DNA of 64,000 bases from Dyella japonica DSM 16301 (GCF_001010355.1 NZ_JPLA01000024.1:98798-162797); one strand, 5' to 3'; numbered from the stretch's first letter, positions 24,469-33,352 are shown. Notes: generated by a model not told the origin, from the letters alone. Made by a program: numbers and translations.

Positions 24469-24876
24469 TTAAGCGGCGTCGCCACGACGGCTGGAGATGC
24501 TCACGCCCTCGCGCATGGCCTTGGTCACCGGGGTGTTGGCGACGATTTCCAGCAGGCGGGCCCATTGCTCATCGCTCAACGCGCCGGTGGCGTGCAGCGT
24601 CCGCATCACGTGCAGGCGACCATCGTCGTCGCGCTCCAGCTGCAGCTCGGCGCGAAACTCGCCCAGGTTCCAACCTTTGCGTTCGGCGTACATGCGCAAG
24701 GTGATCGCGGTGCAGGCGGCGAGGGCGGCCAGGTAGTAATCAAACGGCGCGGGCGCTGCGCCTTGTCCGCCGAGCTTGACCGGCTCATCGGTGTCCAGCT
24801 TGAAGTGGGCGGTGTCGATGTGATGAAGGTAGTGGCTGTCGGTGGAAACGATGCTGGCAGATGACACATGGGACAT
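24469..24876 (-). CDS. OsmC-family peroxidase-like protein
   Basis: This 135-aa protein opens MSHVSSASIVSTDSHYLHHIDT. The OsmC core appears in GGQGAAPAPFDYYLAALAACTAITLRMYAERKG; the Cys of LAACTA is the conserved one. The other redox Cys or Glu of true Ohr proteins is not obvious. SDEQWARLLEIVANTPVTKAM is the usual C-terminal helix. It may be a thiol peroxidase or an OsmC/YhfA type. It is divergent from the outer-membrane efflux gene. Confidence 0.88.
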   Translation of the reverse strand: MSHVSSASIVSTDSHYLHHIDTAHFKLDTDEPVKLGGQGAAPAPFDYYLAALAACTAITLRMYAERKGWNLGEFRAELQLERDDDGRLHVMRTLHATGALSDEQWARLLEIVANTPVTKAMREGVSISSRRGDAA

Positions 24877-25044
24877 AGCTGTTGATCCTTAACGACGATG
24901 AGCACAGAGGTGCAGCGTAAGCGTCGCTGCGCTCGACGCCAAGCACGATGCAACGCGCCTTCGATCTGGCAATTGGACAAAAGTCGCCCCTGTCCGGTGG
25001 TTTATCGCGGCCTCGCAGCGCTGCGCGTGCTTGAGACAGGGCGA

Positions 25045-25050
25045 TATAAT
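25045..25050 (+). promoter_or_regulatory. Candidate -10 box for the efflux lipoprotein gene
   Basis: TATAAT matches the sigma-70 -10 consensus perfectly in an otherwise GC-rich intergenic region, 113 bp before the chosen start. A good -35 at 17 bp is not visible; TTGAGA lies only 8 bp away. Confidence 0.35.
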
Positions 25051-25162
25051 CGGCATATACGTGCAGGCTCCTGCACGTTGCGTACGCGCCTGCCGTCGAC
25101 TCATGCATTGGCAGGCAGCGACAACGCGCAGCTTCGCGCTCCTCTTTCCGGATGACCCCGCC

Positions 25163-26662
25163 ATGCGTTCCCTTGCCCTTCCTGTCGCCATCGCACTCAG
25201 CCTGGTTCTTGCCGGCTGCACCACCAGTCGCGGCTTGCACACCACGGGCAGCATGACTGATCCGGGCACGCTGAAATCCGAACGCAGCCTGGCCGATGTG
25301 CAGCTGAGCCCCACGGCGTGGCCGGCGCAGGATTGGTGGGTGGCCTATGGCGACCCGCAGCTCACCGCGTTGATCGAGGAGGCCCTGCGGAACAATCCCA
25401 GCCTCGAGCAGGCGCAGGCGCGTGCACGCCAGGCGCAGGCCGTGGCAGACAGCATCAACGCGGGGCGCAAGCCGCAGTCGAATTTCGACGCATCGATCAC
25501 CGGCGCCTATCTGTCGAAGAAGAACCCGATCTATCCCGAATACGCGATCGGCACGTTCGCCTGGAGCAAGGCGCTCACCGCCGATTTCTCCTGGGACCTG
25601 GACCTGTGGGGCGGCAAGCGTGCGGCGTGGGAAGCCTCGCTGGGCCGCAGCCGCGCCGCACAGATCGAAGCGCATGCGGCGCGCATCGAGTTGTCGGTGA
25701 ACGTGGCGCGCGCCTATGTGCAGCTTGGCTATGCGTTTGCACAGAAAGACGTCGCTGATGCCGAAGGCGATCGCACCAGCCGCTCGCTCGACATTACGCG
25801 CAAGCTGGTGCGCGGCGGCCTCGGCACGCCGCAGCAGGAGCATCTGGCCGATTCGGAGGCCGCCGGCGCCGAGCAGCAGAAGGTCGCCGCCGACCGCGCC
25901 ATCGACGCGGCGCGCAGCTCGCTCTCGGTGTTGCTGGGGCAGGGACCCGATCGCGGCCTCAGCATCGAGCGGCCGCATCTGGTCGATCGCGGCCCGGCCG
26001 TGCTGCCGGACAAGCTGCCGGTGGATCTGCTCGGACGTCGCGCGGATCTGGTCGCGGCGCGCTGGGAAATCGAAGCGGCCAACCGCGACGTCACCGCGGC
26101 CAAGAAGGAATTCCTGCCCAATATCAGCGTCAGCGCGATGGCTGGCCTGATCGCCGTGGGCGGCAGCACCAATGTGTTGTCGCTGCAGGCGCGTCAGTAC
26201 GTGTTCGGTCCTGCGCTGAGTCTACCGCTGTTCGACGGCGGTCGCCGCCGCGCGCATCTGGCGGGCGCCGATGCCGAGTACGACGCCATGGTGGCGCGTT
26301 ACAACAGCCTGCTGGTCAGTGCCTTGAACGAGGTATCCGACCAGGTCTCCGCGCTCAATTCCGTGCGCCAGCAGATCGTGCTGGAGCAGCGCTCGGCGGA
26401 CGATGCGCAGAAGAGTTGGGATGACGCGATCAAGGCCTATGAGGGTGGGCTGCGGGGCCCGCTCACGCCGCTCACCAGCCGCCAGCAACTGCTGACCGCG
26501 CAACAACGCCTGGCGTTGCTGGAAAGCCAGCAGGCCGATATTTCGATCCGCTTGATCGAGGCGCTGGGTGGTGGCTTTGACGGCGTCAACGATGTTGCCC
26601 AGATCAATGAAGCAAGCGCGCCGCCGCAGGCATCGGCGACGCCGGATGCCACGCGCCGATGA
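25163..26662 (+). CDS. Outer-membrane efflux lipoprotein, NodT/OprM family
   Basis: This is a 499-aa protein from ATG 25163. The signal peptide ends in the lipobox LVLAGC (Cys ~19). The two OEP repeats are clear: DWWVAYGDPQLTALIEEALRNNPSLEQAQAR... and AANRDVTAAKKEFLPNISVSAMAG..., ending with the GLRGPLTPLTSRQQLLTAQQRLALLESQQADISIRLIEALGGG coiled coil. It forms the trimeric TolC-like channel of a tripartite pump. No RND or MFP partner is nearby, so it must pair with components elsewhere. Its stop overlaps the next gene (ATGA). Confidence 0.92.
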   Translation: MRSLALPVAIALSLVLAGCTTSRGLHTTGSMTDPGTLKSERSLADVQLSPTAWPAQDWWVAYGDPQLTALIEEALRNNPSLEQAQARARQAQAVADSINAGRKPQSNFDASITGAYLSKKNPIYPEYAIGTFAWSKALTADFSWDLDLWGGKRAAWEASLGRSRAAQIEAHAARIELSVNVARAYVQLGYAFAQKDVADAEGDRTSRSLDITRKLVRGGLGTPQQEHLADSEAAGAEQQKVAADRAIDAARSSLSVLLGQGPDRGLSIERPHLVDRGPAVLPDKLPVDLLGRRADLVAARWEIEAANRDVTAAKKEFLPNISVSAMAGLIAVGGSTNVLSLQARQYVFGPALSLPLFDGGRRRAHLAGADAEYDAMVARYNSLLVSALNEVSDQVSALNSVRQQIVLEQRSADDAQKSWDDAIKAYEGGLRGPLTPLTSRQQLLTAQQRLALLESQQADISIRLIEALGGGFDGVNDVAQINEASAPPQASATPDATRR

Positions 26663-27078
26663 GCTACGAACTTCACGCTGTCGACGCACCCGACGCCGCC
26701 GATCGCGAAGCCATCGCAGCGCCGCTGCGCGCTTACAACCTCAGCAAGGTGCCGACGCTCGATATCCAGCCCTTGGTGATCGCGCTGCGTGACGCGCAAG
26801 GCCGCACCATCGGCGGACTGTGGGGCGAAACCGCGCTGGACTGGCTGCACATCGACCTGCTCGGTATCCCCGAGTCCATGCGCGGGCAGGACGTGGGTAC
26901 GGCGCTGCTGCTGCGCGCTGAAGAGATCGCCCGCGAGCGCGGCTGCGTCGGCGCCTGGCTGGACACGTTCGCGTTCCAGGCTCGCGGCTTCTACGAGAAA
27001 CTCGGTTATAGCGTCTTCGGCGAGATCCCCGATCATCCGGTGGGCGGCGCGAGGTATTTCCTGCGCAAGCGTTTTTGA
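26659..27078 (+). CDS. GNAT-family N-acetyltransferase
   Basis: This 139-aa protein's ATG overlaps the efflux gene stop by 4 bp. GGLWGETALDWLHIDLLGIPESMRGQDVGTALLLRAEEIARERGC contains motif A with the acetyl-CoA loop (RGQDVGT), and LDTFAFQARGFYEKLGYSVFGEI is motif B. This is close to small GNAT enzymes of unknown substrate. Coupling to an efflux channel gene could point to drug modification plus export, but that is inference. Confidence 0.9.
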   Translation: MSYELHAVDAPDAADREAIAAPLRAYNLSKVPTLDIQPLVIALRDAQGRTIGGLWGETALDWLHIDLLGIPESMRGQDVGTALLLRAEEIARERGCVGAWLDTFAFQARGFYEKLGYSVFGEIPDHPVGGARYFLRKRF

Positions 27079-27196
27079 CTGACCTGGGCCTCCCAAGCCG
27101 GCCAGGCGTATGCTTGGGATCGCGGCTTTCAACCCCCACGTGGGGATGTGCAGGGCCGGCGCCGATGGCGCATGAGTGGCCCGGGAGGCGAGAGCA

Positions 27197-27463
27197 ATGG
27201 CAACAGGTTGGGCCGGCGATGGCGCCGTACAGGACCAGATCGACGCGACCGTGGACGACGCGGTCAAGCGTGCGCGCAGCCGCATGCAGAGCGGTCCTGG
27301 TCTCACCCACTGCGAAGAATGCGACGCAAGCATTCCCGAAGCGCGGCGCAAGGCCGTGCCCGGCGTGCGCCTGTGCGTGAACTGCCAGGCGGCGCACGAC
27401 CAGGAAGAGGCCGCCTTCAGCGGCTATAACCGTCGCGGCAGCAAGGACAGCCAGCTGCGCTGA
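27197..27463 (+). CDS. DksA/TraR C4-type zinc-finger protein
   Basis: This is an 88-aa protein from ATG 27197 (GGAGGCGAG upstream). Near residues 40-70 the Cys4 finger reads CEECDASIPEARRKAVPGVRLCVNCQ, the TraR/DksA pattern CxxC-17-CxxC. An N-terminal helix (DQIDATVDDAVKRARSR) precedes it. Such short TraR-like proteins bind RNA polymerase through the secondary channel. The coiled-coil tip acids of full DksA are not evident. It stands alone between the acetyltransferase and pgm. Confidence 0.88.
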   Translation: MATGWAGDGAVQDQIDATVDDAVKRARSRMQSGPGLTHCEECDASIPEARRKAVPGVRLCVNCQAAHDQEEAAFSGYNRRGSKDSQLR

Positions 27464-27658
27464 ACGGCGTCCGAAGGCGCTGCTGCGTTTTACCCGTTAT
27501 GCACGTCCGCAGCCGCATTTGCGGTGGTTTTGCTCTTGACACGCGACGCCGCGACGAGGGTCAATGGTTCCTTTCTGTCGAACCAGGATGCGCCCTCGCA
27601 TGACCATGTCCTACCGCCTGTGCCCGTTCGCCCGTTCCGCTACTGCCGGGACGCGCCG

Positions 27659-29308
27659 ATGAGCCGCCTCAGCCCGCTGGCCGGCAAGCTGGTCCCTGAG
27701 CATCAACTGGTGGACGTGGGTCGCCTGCGTGACGCATACGCCGATCTGCGCCCGGACGTGGGCGTGCCCAGCCAGCGCGTCGCGTTTGGCACCTCCGGTC
27801 ATCGCGGCAGTTCGTTCGAGCGCAGCTTCAACGAATGGCATGTGCTGGCCATCACCCAGGCCATCTGCGAGTACCGCGCGGGGAAGGGCATCGACGGTCC
27901 CCTGTTCATCGGCATCGACACGCACGCCTTGTCGCAGCCCGCGTTGGAAAGCGCGCTGGAAGTGCTCGCGGCGAATGGTGTGGAGACCATGGTCTCCAAG
28001 GGCGGCGAATACACGCCGACGCCGGCCATCTCGCACGCCATCCTCACCTACAATCGCGGCCGCAGCCATGGCTTTGCCGATGGCATCGTGGTCACGCCGT
28101 CGCACAACCCGCCCGATGGTGGCGGCTTCAAGTACAACCCGCCCAATGGCGGTCCGGCCGACACTGACATCACCGGCTGGGTGCAGAAGCGTGCCAATGC
28201 GTTGATCGAAGACGGCTTGCGCGATGTGCGCCGCGTGCCTTTCGCCGAAGCCAGGCGCGCATCGACGACGCATCAGCACGATTTTCTCGATGCCTACGTC
28301 ACCGATCTGGCCAACGTCATCGACTTCGATGCGATCCGCGGCAGCGGCGTGCACCTGGGCGTCGATCCGCTGGGCGGCTCGGGCGTGCACTACTGGGCGC
28401 CCATTGCCGAGCGCTACGGCATCGACCTTACGGTGGTGAGCGATGTGGTCGATCACACCTTCCGCTTCATGAGCGTGGATTGGGACGGCAAGATCCGCAT
28501 GGATCCTTCCTCCTCGCACGCCATGCAGCGCCTGATCGGCCTGAAGGACAGTTACGACGTCGCCTTTGCCTGCGATACCGATCACGACCGCCACGGCATC
28601 GTGACGCGCAGCACCGGCCTGCTGCTGCCCAATCACTACCTGTCGGTGCTGATCGATTACCTGTTCCGCCATCGTCCGCACTGGCGCAGCGATGCCGCCG
28701 TGGGCAAGACGCTGGTGAGCACGGGTTTGATCGATCGCGTGGCCAAGCGGCTGGGTCGCCGGCTCTACGAAGTGCCGGTCGGCTTCAAATGGTTTGTCGA
28801 CGGCCTGTTCGATGGTTCGCTGGGTTTTGGCGGCGAGGAAAGTGCAGGCGCGTCGTTCCTGCGTCGCGATGGCAGCGTATGGAGCACCGACAAGGACGGC
28901 ATCGCCGCCGCGCTGATGTCGGCGGAGATCGCCGCGCGCACGGGCAAGGACCCGGGCGAGCTGTATCGCGAGATGACGCGTGCCCTGGGTACGCCGCTGT
29001 CGGAACGCGTCGATGCGCCGGCCAATACGGAGCAGAAGGCCAGGCTTTCCAAGCTGTCGCCCGATCAGGTCAAGAGCACGCAACTGGCCGGCGAGAAGAT
29101 CGAAGTCGTGCTCGATCGTGCGCCCGGCAACGGCGCCTCGATCGGCGGCATCAAGGTGGCGTCGGCCAACGGCTGGTTTGCCGCGCGCCCGTCGGGCACC
29201 GAAGACATCTACAAGATCTACGCCGAAAGCTTCAAGGACGAGGCGCATCTGCAGCGCCTGCTGGAAGAAGCGCAGGCGATGGTGGACGCGGCGCTGCACG
29301 CAAGCTGA
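27659..29308 (+). CDS. pgm: Phosphoglucomutase, alpha-D-glucose phosphate-specific
   Basis: This is a 549-aa protein from ATG 27659 ([13 protein letters not shown]); the longer frame lacks a ribosome site. Key motifs are in order: [10 protein letters not shown], the phosphoserine loop [20 protein letters not shown], the metal loop [10 protein letters not shown], the sugar loop FGGEESAG and the phosphate loop [12 protein letters not shown]. It interconverts glucose 1- and 6-phosphate. Length equals that of E. coli Pgm (546). It is followed by a strong bidirectional hairpin. Confidence 0.95.
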   Translation: MSRLSPLAGKLVPEHQLVDVGRLRDAYADLRPDVGVPSQRVAFGTSGHRGSSFERSFNEWHVLAITQAICEYRAGKGIDGPLFIGIDTHALSQPALESALEVLAANGVETMVSKGGEYTPTPAISHAILTYNRGRSHGFADGIVVTPSHNPPDGGGFKYNPPNGGPADTDITGWVQKRANALIEDGLRDVRRVPFAEARRASTTHQHDFLDAYVTDLANVIDFDAIRGSGVHLGVDPLGGSGVHYWAPIAERYGIDLTVVSDVVDHTFRFMSVDWDGKIRMDPSSSHAMQRLIGLKDSYDVAFACDTDHDRHGIVTRSTGLLLPNHYLSVLIDYLFRHRPHWRSDAAVGKTLVSTGLIDRVAKRLGRRLYEVPVGFKWFVDGLFDGSLGFGGEESAGASFLRRDGSVWSTDKDGIAAALMSAEIAARTGKDPGELYREMTRALGTPLSERVDAPANTEQKARLSKLSPDQVKSTQLAGEKIEVVLDRAPGNGASIGGIKVASANGWFAARPSGTEDIYKIYAESFKDEAHLQRLLEEAQAMVDAALHAS

Positions 29309-29329
29309 TGCATTCGCACTGATGTAGCC

Positions 29330-29361
29330 AAAGAGGCGCGCACAGCATGGCGCGCCTCTTT
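29330..29361. terminator. Bidirectional terminator between pgm and aldo/keto reductase
   Basis: AAAGAGGCGCGC and GCGCGCCTCTTT form a perfect 12-bp stem with an 8-nt loop between two convergent genes. The ends provide A/T-rich flanks in both directions. Confidence 0.85.
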
Positions 29362-29371
29362 GCGTTGCGCA

Positions 29372-30397
29372 TTAGACCGGCGAGGGATTGCGTTCCTGGA
29401 AGCCGGCCTGGTGCCAGTACGGATAAGCCGGCGTCACGGCGCTGGCTGCATCGAGCTTGGCGACCTGTTCCTTGCTGAGGTTCCAGCCCACCGCGCCGAG
29501 GTTCTGCTTGAGCTGCTCCTCGTTGCGCGCACCGATCACCACGGTCGACACGGTCGGACGCTGCAGCAGCCAGTTCAGCGCGATCTGCGGCACGCTCTTG
29601 CCGGTTTCCGCGGCGACTTCATCCAGCGCATCGATCACGCGATAGAGGTAGTCGTCCGACATCTGCGGACCCATGTCGCCCGTCTTATGCAGGCGGCTGG
29701 TGGCGGGCAGCGGTGCGCCGCGACGCAGCTTGCCGGTGAGGCGGCCCCAGCCCAGCGGGCTCCACACCACCGCGCCCACGCCCTGATCCAGGCCCAGCGG
29801 CATCTGTTCCCACTCGTAGTCGCGACCGATCAGCGAGTAGTACGCCTGGTTCGCCACGTAACGCGAATAGCCGTAACGATCGGCCACGGCGAGCGATTTC
29901 ATCAGGTGCCAACCGGAGAAATTGGAGACGCCGATGTAGCGGATCTTGCCGGCGCGCACGAGATCGTCCAACGTCGACAGCGTTTCTTCGACCGGCGTCA
30001 TCGCATCGAAGCCATGCAGCTGGAACAGGTCGATGTAATCGGTGCCCAGGCGCTTGAGCGCAGCGTCGCAGGCTTTGAGCAGGTGGAAGCGCGACGAACC
30101 CACGTCGTTCGGATCGTCGCCAGAGCGGAAGGTCGCCTTGGTCGAAATCAGCACGCGATCGCGACGACCCTTGATGGCTTCGCCAAGCACCGATTCGGCA
30201 GCGCCTTCGGAGTAGATATCCGCACTGTCGAACATGGTGAGTCCGGCATCGAGGCAGACATCGACCAGGCGCTTGGCTTCCGCCACGTCGGTGTTGCCCC
30301 AGGCGCCGAAGAATTCGCCTCTGCCACCGAAGGTACCGGTGCCGAAGCTGAGTACGGGGACTTTGAAGCCGGATGCGCCTAAGTGACGGTATTCCAT
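29372..30397 (-). CDS. Aldo/keto reductase
   Basis: This is a 341-aa protein from ATG 30397. The catalytic tetrad positions appear in FDSADIYSEGAAES (Asp, Tyr), LISTKATFR (Lys) and DLFQLHGFD (His). The coenzyme part has ISRxx-like VVIGARNEEQLKQNLGA, the NADPH-binding signature. The MEYRHLGASGFKVPVLSFGTGTF start is typical of the YghZ/Tas-type AKR group. The substrate is unknown. Convergent with pgm. Confidence 0.92.
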   Translation of the reverse strand: MEYRHLGASGFKVPVLSFGTGTFGGRGEFFGAWGNTDVAEAKRLVDVCLDAGLTMFDSADIYSEGAAESVLGEAIKGRRDRVLISTKATFRSGDDPNDVGSSRFHLLKACDAALKRLGTDYIDLFQLHGFDAMTPVEETLSTLDDLVRAGKIRYIGVSNFSGWHLMKSLAVADRYGYSRYVANQAYYSLIGRDYEWEQMPLGLDQGVGAVVWSPLGWGRLTGKLRRGAPLPATSRLHKTGDMGPQMSDDYLYRVIDALDEVAAETGKSVPQIALNWLLQRPTVSTVVIGARNEEQLKQNLGAVGWNLSKEQVAKLDAASAVTPAYPYWHQAGFQERNPSPV

Positions 30398-30744
30398 GGG
30401 GAGGGGTCTCTTTGGGATGGGTGGGATTGGGGGAGGGGAGAATGGATGTTCCGTAGTTCAAAGATACGGAACTATGCAAGGTGAGGCAATGTTTCAGCTC
30501 GTCATCCGGCGCAGGCCGGAGCCGCTACTCAACAGTGAAGCTGGTCATCCAGTAGCGTCGGTCTTCGGTCGTCGCATTTTCGTGACCTGACCTGCCTGCC
30601 GCGGGCGTCCGTCCTCCGTCCGGGGTCGGGTCACTTTTTCTTGTTTGCCGAAGAGAAAGTAGGCAATGAGAAAGGGCCCCGGTTTACGCGCCTTCCGGAG
30701 CTTTGGCGCTGCACGCGCGCGGTCCAGTTATTGTTTAACGTCAT
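30398..30744. other. Intergenic region with dispersed repeat, no gene
   Basis: This includes an inverted repeat ACTTTTTCTT / AAGAGAAAGT at 30633-30660, resembling an intergenic repeat I associate with many gammaproteobacterial genomes. GC-rich sequence follows, then the first copy of the palindrome described at 30745. The region marks the left edge of the cassette-like array. Confidence 0.55.
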
Positions 30745-30774
30745 AAGGTCCGCATTCGACCCAAAGCGGACCTT
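30745..30774. repeat. Array palindrome E1
   Basis: AAGGTCCGC and GCGGACCTT form a 9-bp perfect stem around ATTCGACCCAAA. It is preceded by TTTAACGTCAT and lies 34 bp before the Imm32-like gene. Six related copies occur up to 33891. Confidence 0.8.
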
Positions 30775-30808
30775 TCTTGGACGCTGAAATTGCAAAGCAG
30801 GGGCTGGC

Positions 30809-31033
30809 ATGAAGCTGTTTGGATATGAAGAAGGGAGCTATGGTCGCGGGGCGCCGCTGGAGCTTGCTGAGGCGAGCATTTTGGCGAGCCCGGAAGAGCT
30901 GAGGGCCATTGCGAAAGTGCTGGCGGATCTGGCGGTCGAGATGGAGGCCGATGGTTTCGACCATGTGCATCTGACCGATAGACTTCCTGACTGGAGCGAT
31001 GGTCCAGAATTGATCGTGGCAAAGGCCAGATAG
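30809..31033 (+). CDS. Imm32-like immunity protein
   Basis: This 74-aa protein reads MKLFGYEEGSYGRGAPLEL, then AEASILASPEELRAIAKVLADLAVEMEADG, then HVHLTDRLPDWSDGPELIVAKA. The sequence fits the Imm32 family of small immunity proteins from polymorphic-toxin systems, by recall of the family pattern (F.YE, PL.L.E.....SPEELR.IA.FL...A..ME). No toxin gene adjoins it, so it is an orphan. It is the first gene of the palindrome-spaced array, between E1 and E2. Confidence 0.7.
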   Translation: MKLFGYEEGSYGRGAPLELAEASILASPEELRAIAKVLADLAVEMEADGFDHVHLTDRLPDWSDGPELIVAKAR

Positions 31034-31035
31034 CT

Positions 31036-31063
31036 ATGTCCACTTTCGACCCGTAGCGGACCT
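31036..31063. repeat. Array palindrome E2
   Basis: GTCCACTTT and AGCGGAC flank CGACCCGT at 31038-31061, three bases after the TAG stop of the Imm32-like gene. One arm base differs from the consensus GTCCGCTTT. Confidence 0.75.
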
Positions 31064-31087
31064 AGCCACAAGCAAAGGGGATACCTC

Positions 31088-31465
31088 ATGAACTTGCCGC
31101 GACTTGCATCCATAGATGTGGACGGCTGGATGATCGACGACGGCGAGGTGGCGCACGCCGCAGCTCCGGAGACGTACTCAATACCCTCTCTAGCGGACCG
31201 CCTGTCAATTGGACCCGGGGATCTGGCGAAAATCCGGTTCTACATCCGCGTTGCGGAAGAAGACGGCCAGGTATTTGATCATGGCGAGCGTATGTGGGTG
31301 CAAGTAACGGGGCGCCTCGACGGATGGTATCGCGGCGAGTTGGACAACCAGCCTTGTTGCACTGACGACATCGCTCCCGGTTTGGAAGTCTGGTTTCAGG
31401 CAAGGCATGTCATCAGCATCCTGCGAAGCGATGAATCTGCTAAAGACAGTCGGGTAGTGGGTTGA
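31088..31465 (+). CDS. Hypothetical protein, DUF2314-like C terminus
   Basis: This is a 125-aa protein from ATG 31088 (AAGGGG upstream). It opens MNLPRLASIDVDGWMIDDGE. The C-terminal part (ERMWVQVTGRLDGWYRGELDNQP, then GLEVWFQARHVISIL) has the pattern of DUF2314-type domains (WV.V....G...G.LDN.P...GD.V.....I). These are often found near immunity genes. Identification is tentative. The gene sits between palindromes E2 and E3. Confidence 0.65.
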   Translation: MNLPRLASIDVDGWMIDDGEVAHAAAPETYSIPSLADRLSIGPGDLAKIRFYIRVAEEDGQVFDHGERMWVQVTGRLDGWYRGELDNQPCCTDDIAPGLEVWFQARHVISILRSDESAKDSRVVG

Positions 31466-31473
31466 GGAACCGC

Positions 31474-31503
31474 AATGTCTGCTTCCGACCCAAAGCGGAC
31501 ATT
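31474..31503. repeat. Array palindrome E3
   Basis: AATGTCTGCTT and AAGCGGACATT form an 11-bp stem with one mismatch around CCGACCCA, 8 bp after the stop of the previous gene. It produces a false ORF start (MSASDPKRTLA) fused in frame to the next gene. Confidence 0.8.
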
Positions 31504-31552
31504 AGCCAGCCCCTCGTTTGTAGCCACAACCCTTTTACGCAAGGAATGGACC

Positions 31553-31951
31553 GTGATTCGTCGGCTTCACTATGGGTTCTTGCTCGGTTTGATGATCTTG
31601 GTGTGCCCCGCCCAAGGTCTTATTGCTGCCGAGCGAACATTTGCCGAGCAAGAGTTTGTCCTGACACCCTCTCAGGTACAGGAGCTAGCCGGTCAGGCGC
31701 TCGACGGATCGGGTAACTCAGCTCTTCGGCTTTCGCGCTTCTATTCAAACGTGACCGTCAATCTAGATGAGGCGCTGAGGTGGGCAGTCATTGGAGGGGA
31801 GAACGGGGACGCGAACTGCGCGTTCACGGCTTACGCGCTTCTTCATGCCCGAGTGTCCCCTGACGATGTGAGGCGTGCAAAGTTCTGGTTGAAGCGGGCC
31901 GCGGCTCAAGGCTACAAGCCCGCTGTAGCCGCTTTGAAAGGTTCAAGCTAA
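31553..31951 (+). CDS. Exported SEL1-like repeat protein
   Basis: This is a 132-aa protein from GTG 31553, with AAGGA 7 nt upstream. An earlier in-frame ATG lies inside repeat E3 and is rejected. It has a signal peptide (YGFLLGLMILVCPAQGLIAA). The rest has one to two Sel1/TPR-like helices: ALRLSRFYSNVTVNLDEALRWAVIGGENGDANCAFTAYALL and DDVRRAKFWLKRAAAQGYKPAVAAL. The role is probably protein-protein interaction in the periplasm. Its TAA stop abuts palindrome E4. Confidence 0.7.
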   Translation: MIRRLHYGFLLGLMILVCPAQGLIAAERTFAEQEFVLTPSQVQELAGQALDGSGNSALRLSRFYSNVTVNLDEALRWAVIGGENGDANCAFTAYALLHARVSPDDVRRAKFWLKRAAAQGYKPAVAALKGSS

Positions 31952-31952
31952 C

Positions 31953-31976
31953 GTCCGCTTTCGACTCGAAGCGGAC
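31953..31976. repeat. Array palindrome E4
   Basis: GTCCGCTTT and GAAGCGGAC flank CGACTC. It starts one base after the TAA stop codon of the SEL1-like gene (TAACGTCCGC). Confidence 0.8.
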
Positions 31977-32011
31977 CGAAGGAGTGTAGGAACAGGTTGA
32001 ATCGAGGCCAA

Positions 32012-32071
32012 TAACGGGGTCAGATTGAGATGGCCCGGCTTTTGGTGCGAGAAGTGAACCCGACCCCGTTA
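32012..32071. repeat. Imperfect 60-bp palindrome, copy P3
   Basis: The left arm AACGGGGTCAGATTGAGATG and the right arm GAAGTGAACCCGACCCCGTT are related reverse complements, matching P1 (1672) and P2 (2911). A second ACACGCCGTT follows. It sits just after array palindrome E4. Confidence 0.7.
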
Positions 32072-32206
32072 CACGCCGTTACACGTTACAGCCGGATTCG
32101 CGTATCCAACTCCCCGTAACTTCGCCCCCGGCCGCAACGAAGTACCTTACGCAGGCACACACTAGGCGCAGCTGACGTGACAATCGACTCGGAGGGGTGC
32201 GTAGCC

Positions 32207-32932
32207 ATGATTGCTCGGGTTCTACTCAAGTTGCTTGTCGCCACCATCGGGGTAGGAGGGGGCGTAGCCCTAAGCCACGCACAGGACGGGCCGCCGACGC
32301 AGCAGGGACCACTGGTAGTCGTCGAGCTATTCCAAAGCCAAGGTTGCTCGTCGTGCCCACCAGCGCAGGACAACCTCAATGCCATTGCCGGAAAGCCAGG
32401 GATTCTTGCGCTGTCCTTCGCCGTGACCTATTGGGACACTCTCGGCTGGAAAGATACTTTTGCTCGGGACGTCTATACGCAAAGGCAGTGGGACTACGCG
32501 CATGACAAGAAGCACGATAACGTCTGGACGCCACAGATCTATATCAACGGTCAGGTCGACCTGGTGGGAACGAATCGCCGTCAACTCGACGAGGCCATTG
32601 ACCACGCCTCCAGCCACGGTCCCTCCATGAGTTGGGACAAAGGCCAACTTGCGATAGGCGCCGGCCAGGCAACGTCACCCTGCGACGTGTGGCTGGTGCG
32701 TTATAACCCTCGTGCGGTCAGTGTCCATATTCGTGCGGGGGAGAACAGTGGCCGTACGCTGCTACATCGCAATGTTGTACACGAGCTCGTTCACTTGGGA
32801 ACTTGGAACGGAGCGCCGCTCTCGTTCGCCTTGCCGCCCACGTCGTCGCCAGGTTTGTTGACCGCTGCGTTGGTGCAGATCCCCAAAGGGGGTGACATTC
32901 TCGCAGCATCCGAGGAGCCGTCCGAGCCATAA
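32207..32932 (+). CDS. DUF1223-family exported thioredoxin-like protein
   Basis: This is a 241-aa protein from ATG 32207, with GGAGGGG 9 nt upstream; GTG 32177 is less likely. A signal peptide (LLKLLVATIGVGGGVALSHAQ) leads to VVVELFQSQGCSSCPPAQDNLNAIA, the DUF1223 signature with a CxxC redox pair. VTYWDTLGWKDTFARDVYTQRQWDYA, VWTPQIYINGQVDLVG and the C-terminal strand region complete the family. A redox role is inferred from the fold. Previous copies in genomes are usually chromosomal and single; here it lies in the cassette-like array. Confidence 0.88.
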   Translation: MIARVLLKLLVATIGVGGGVALSHAQDGPPTQQGPLVVVELFQSQGCSSCPPAQDNLNAIAGKPGILALSFAVTYWDTLGWKDTFARDVYTQRQWDYAHDKKHDNVWTPQIYINGQVDLVGTNRRQLDEAIDHASSHGPSMSWDKGQLAIGAGQATSPCDVWLVRYNPRAVSVHIRAGENSGRTLLHRNVVHELVHLGTWNGAPLSFALPPTSSPGLLTAALVQIPKGGDILAASEEPSEP

Positions 32933-33043
32933 CTTCGTTACCCAAAAGGGGGCGGAGGCGGTTAATTGACGATAACTACCTCTGTCCCGTTTTTTTTCGG
33001 CGTGGGGTCTTCTAGGGCAGAGTGGGCGGAAAGCGGAGGGGAA

Positions 33044-33352
33044 ATGCGGCAATACAAAACATGGTTCGCCGTGTCGTTCTTCTGGGCTCCCTTGGTCGTC
33101 GCGCTGCTTTTGAATCCGGGACGCAACGGTAGCTACTTGCCTTCCTTCGGCGACACCAAGTTGGCTCTGCTCGGCTTCTGTGGCTCTTTGATGGCGGTCT
33201 ATTTTCTGGCTAACGTAGGGCCACGGAGATTTCAGGCGGTGTGTTGCAAGCGCGACGAAGCCTCGTGGTCAACCGTAGTGCAGGCGTGGTTCTCGCTGAC
33301 GCTCGGTCTGATGTCCGTATGGTGGTCAGCAACAAGCCTGCTAAACCGGTAA
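33044..33352 (+). CDS. Small membrane protein
   Basis: This is a 102-aa protein from ATG 33044, which has GGAGGGG close upstream; the longer frame starts at TTG without a site. Three hydrophobic segments are visible: TWFAVSFFWAPLVVALLL, LALLGFCGSLMAVYFLA and WFSLTLGLMSVWW. There is no known motif. The TAA stop is one base before palindrome E5. Confidence 0.6.
   Translation: MRQYKTWFAVSFFWAPLVVALLLNPGRNGSYLPSFGDTKLALLGFCGSLMAVYFLANVGPRRFQAVCCKRDEASWSTVVQAWFSLTLGLMSVWWSATSLLNR

Noticed and set aside
27611..29299. 562-codon minus-strand frame
   Set aside because: Antisense shadow of phosphoglucomutase.
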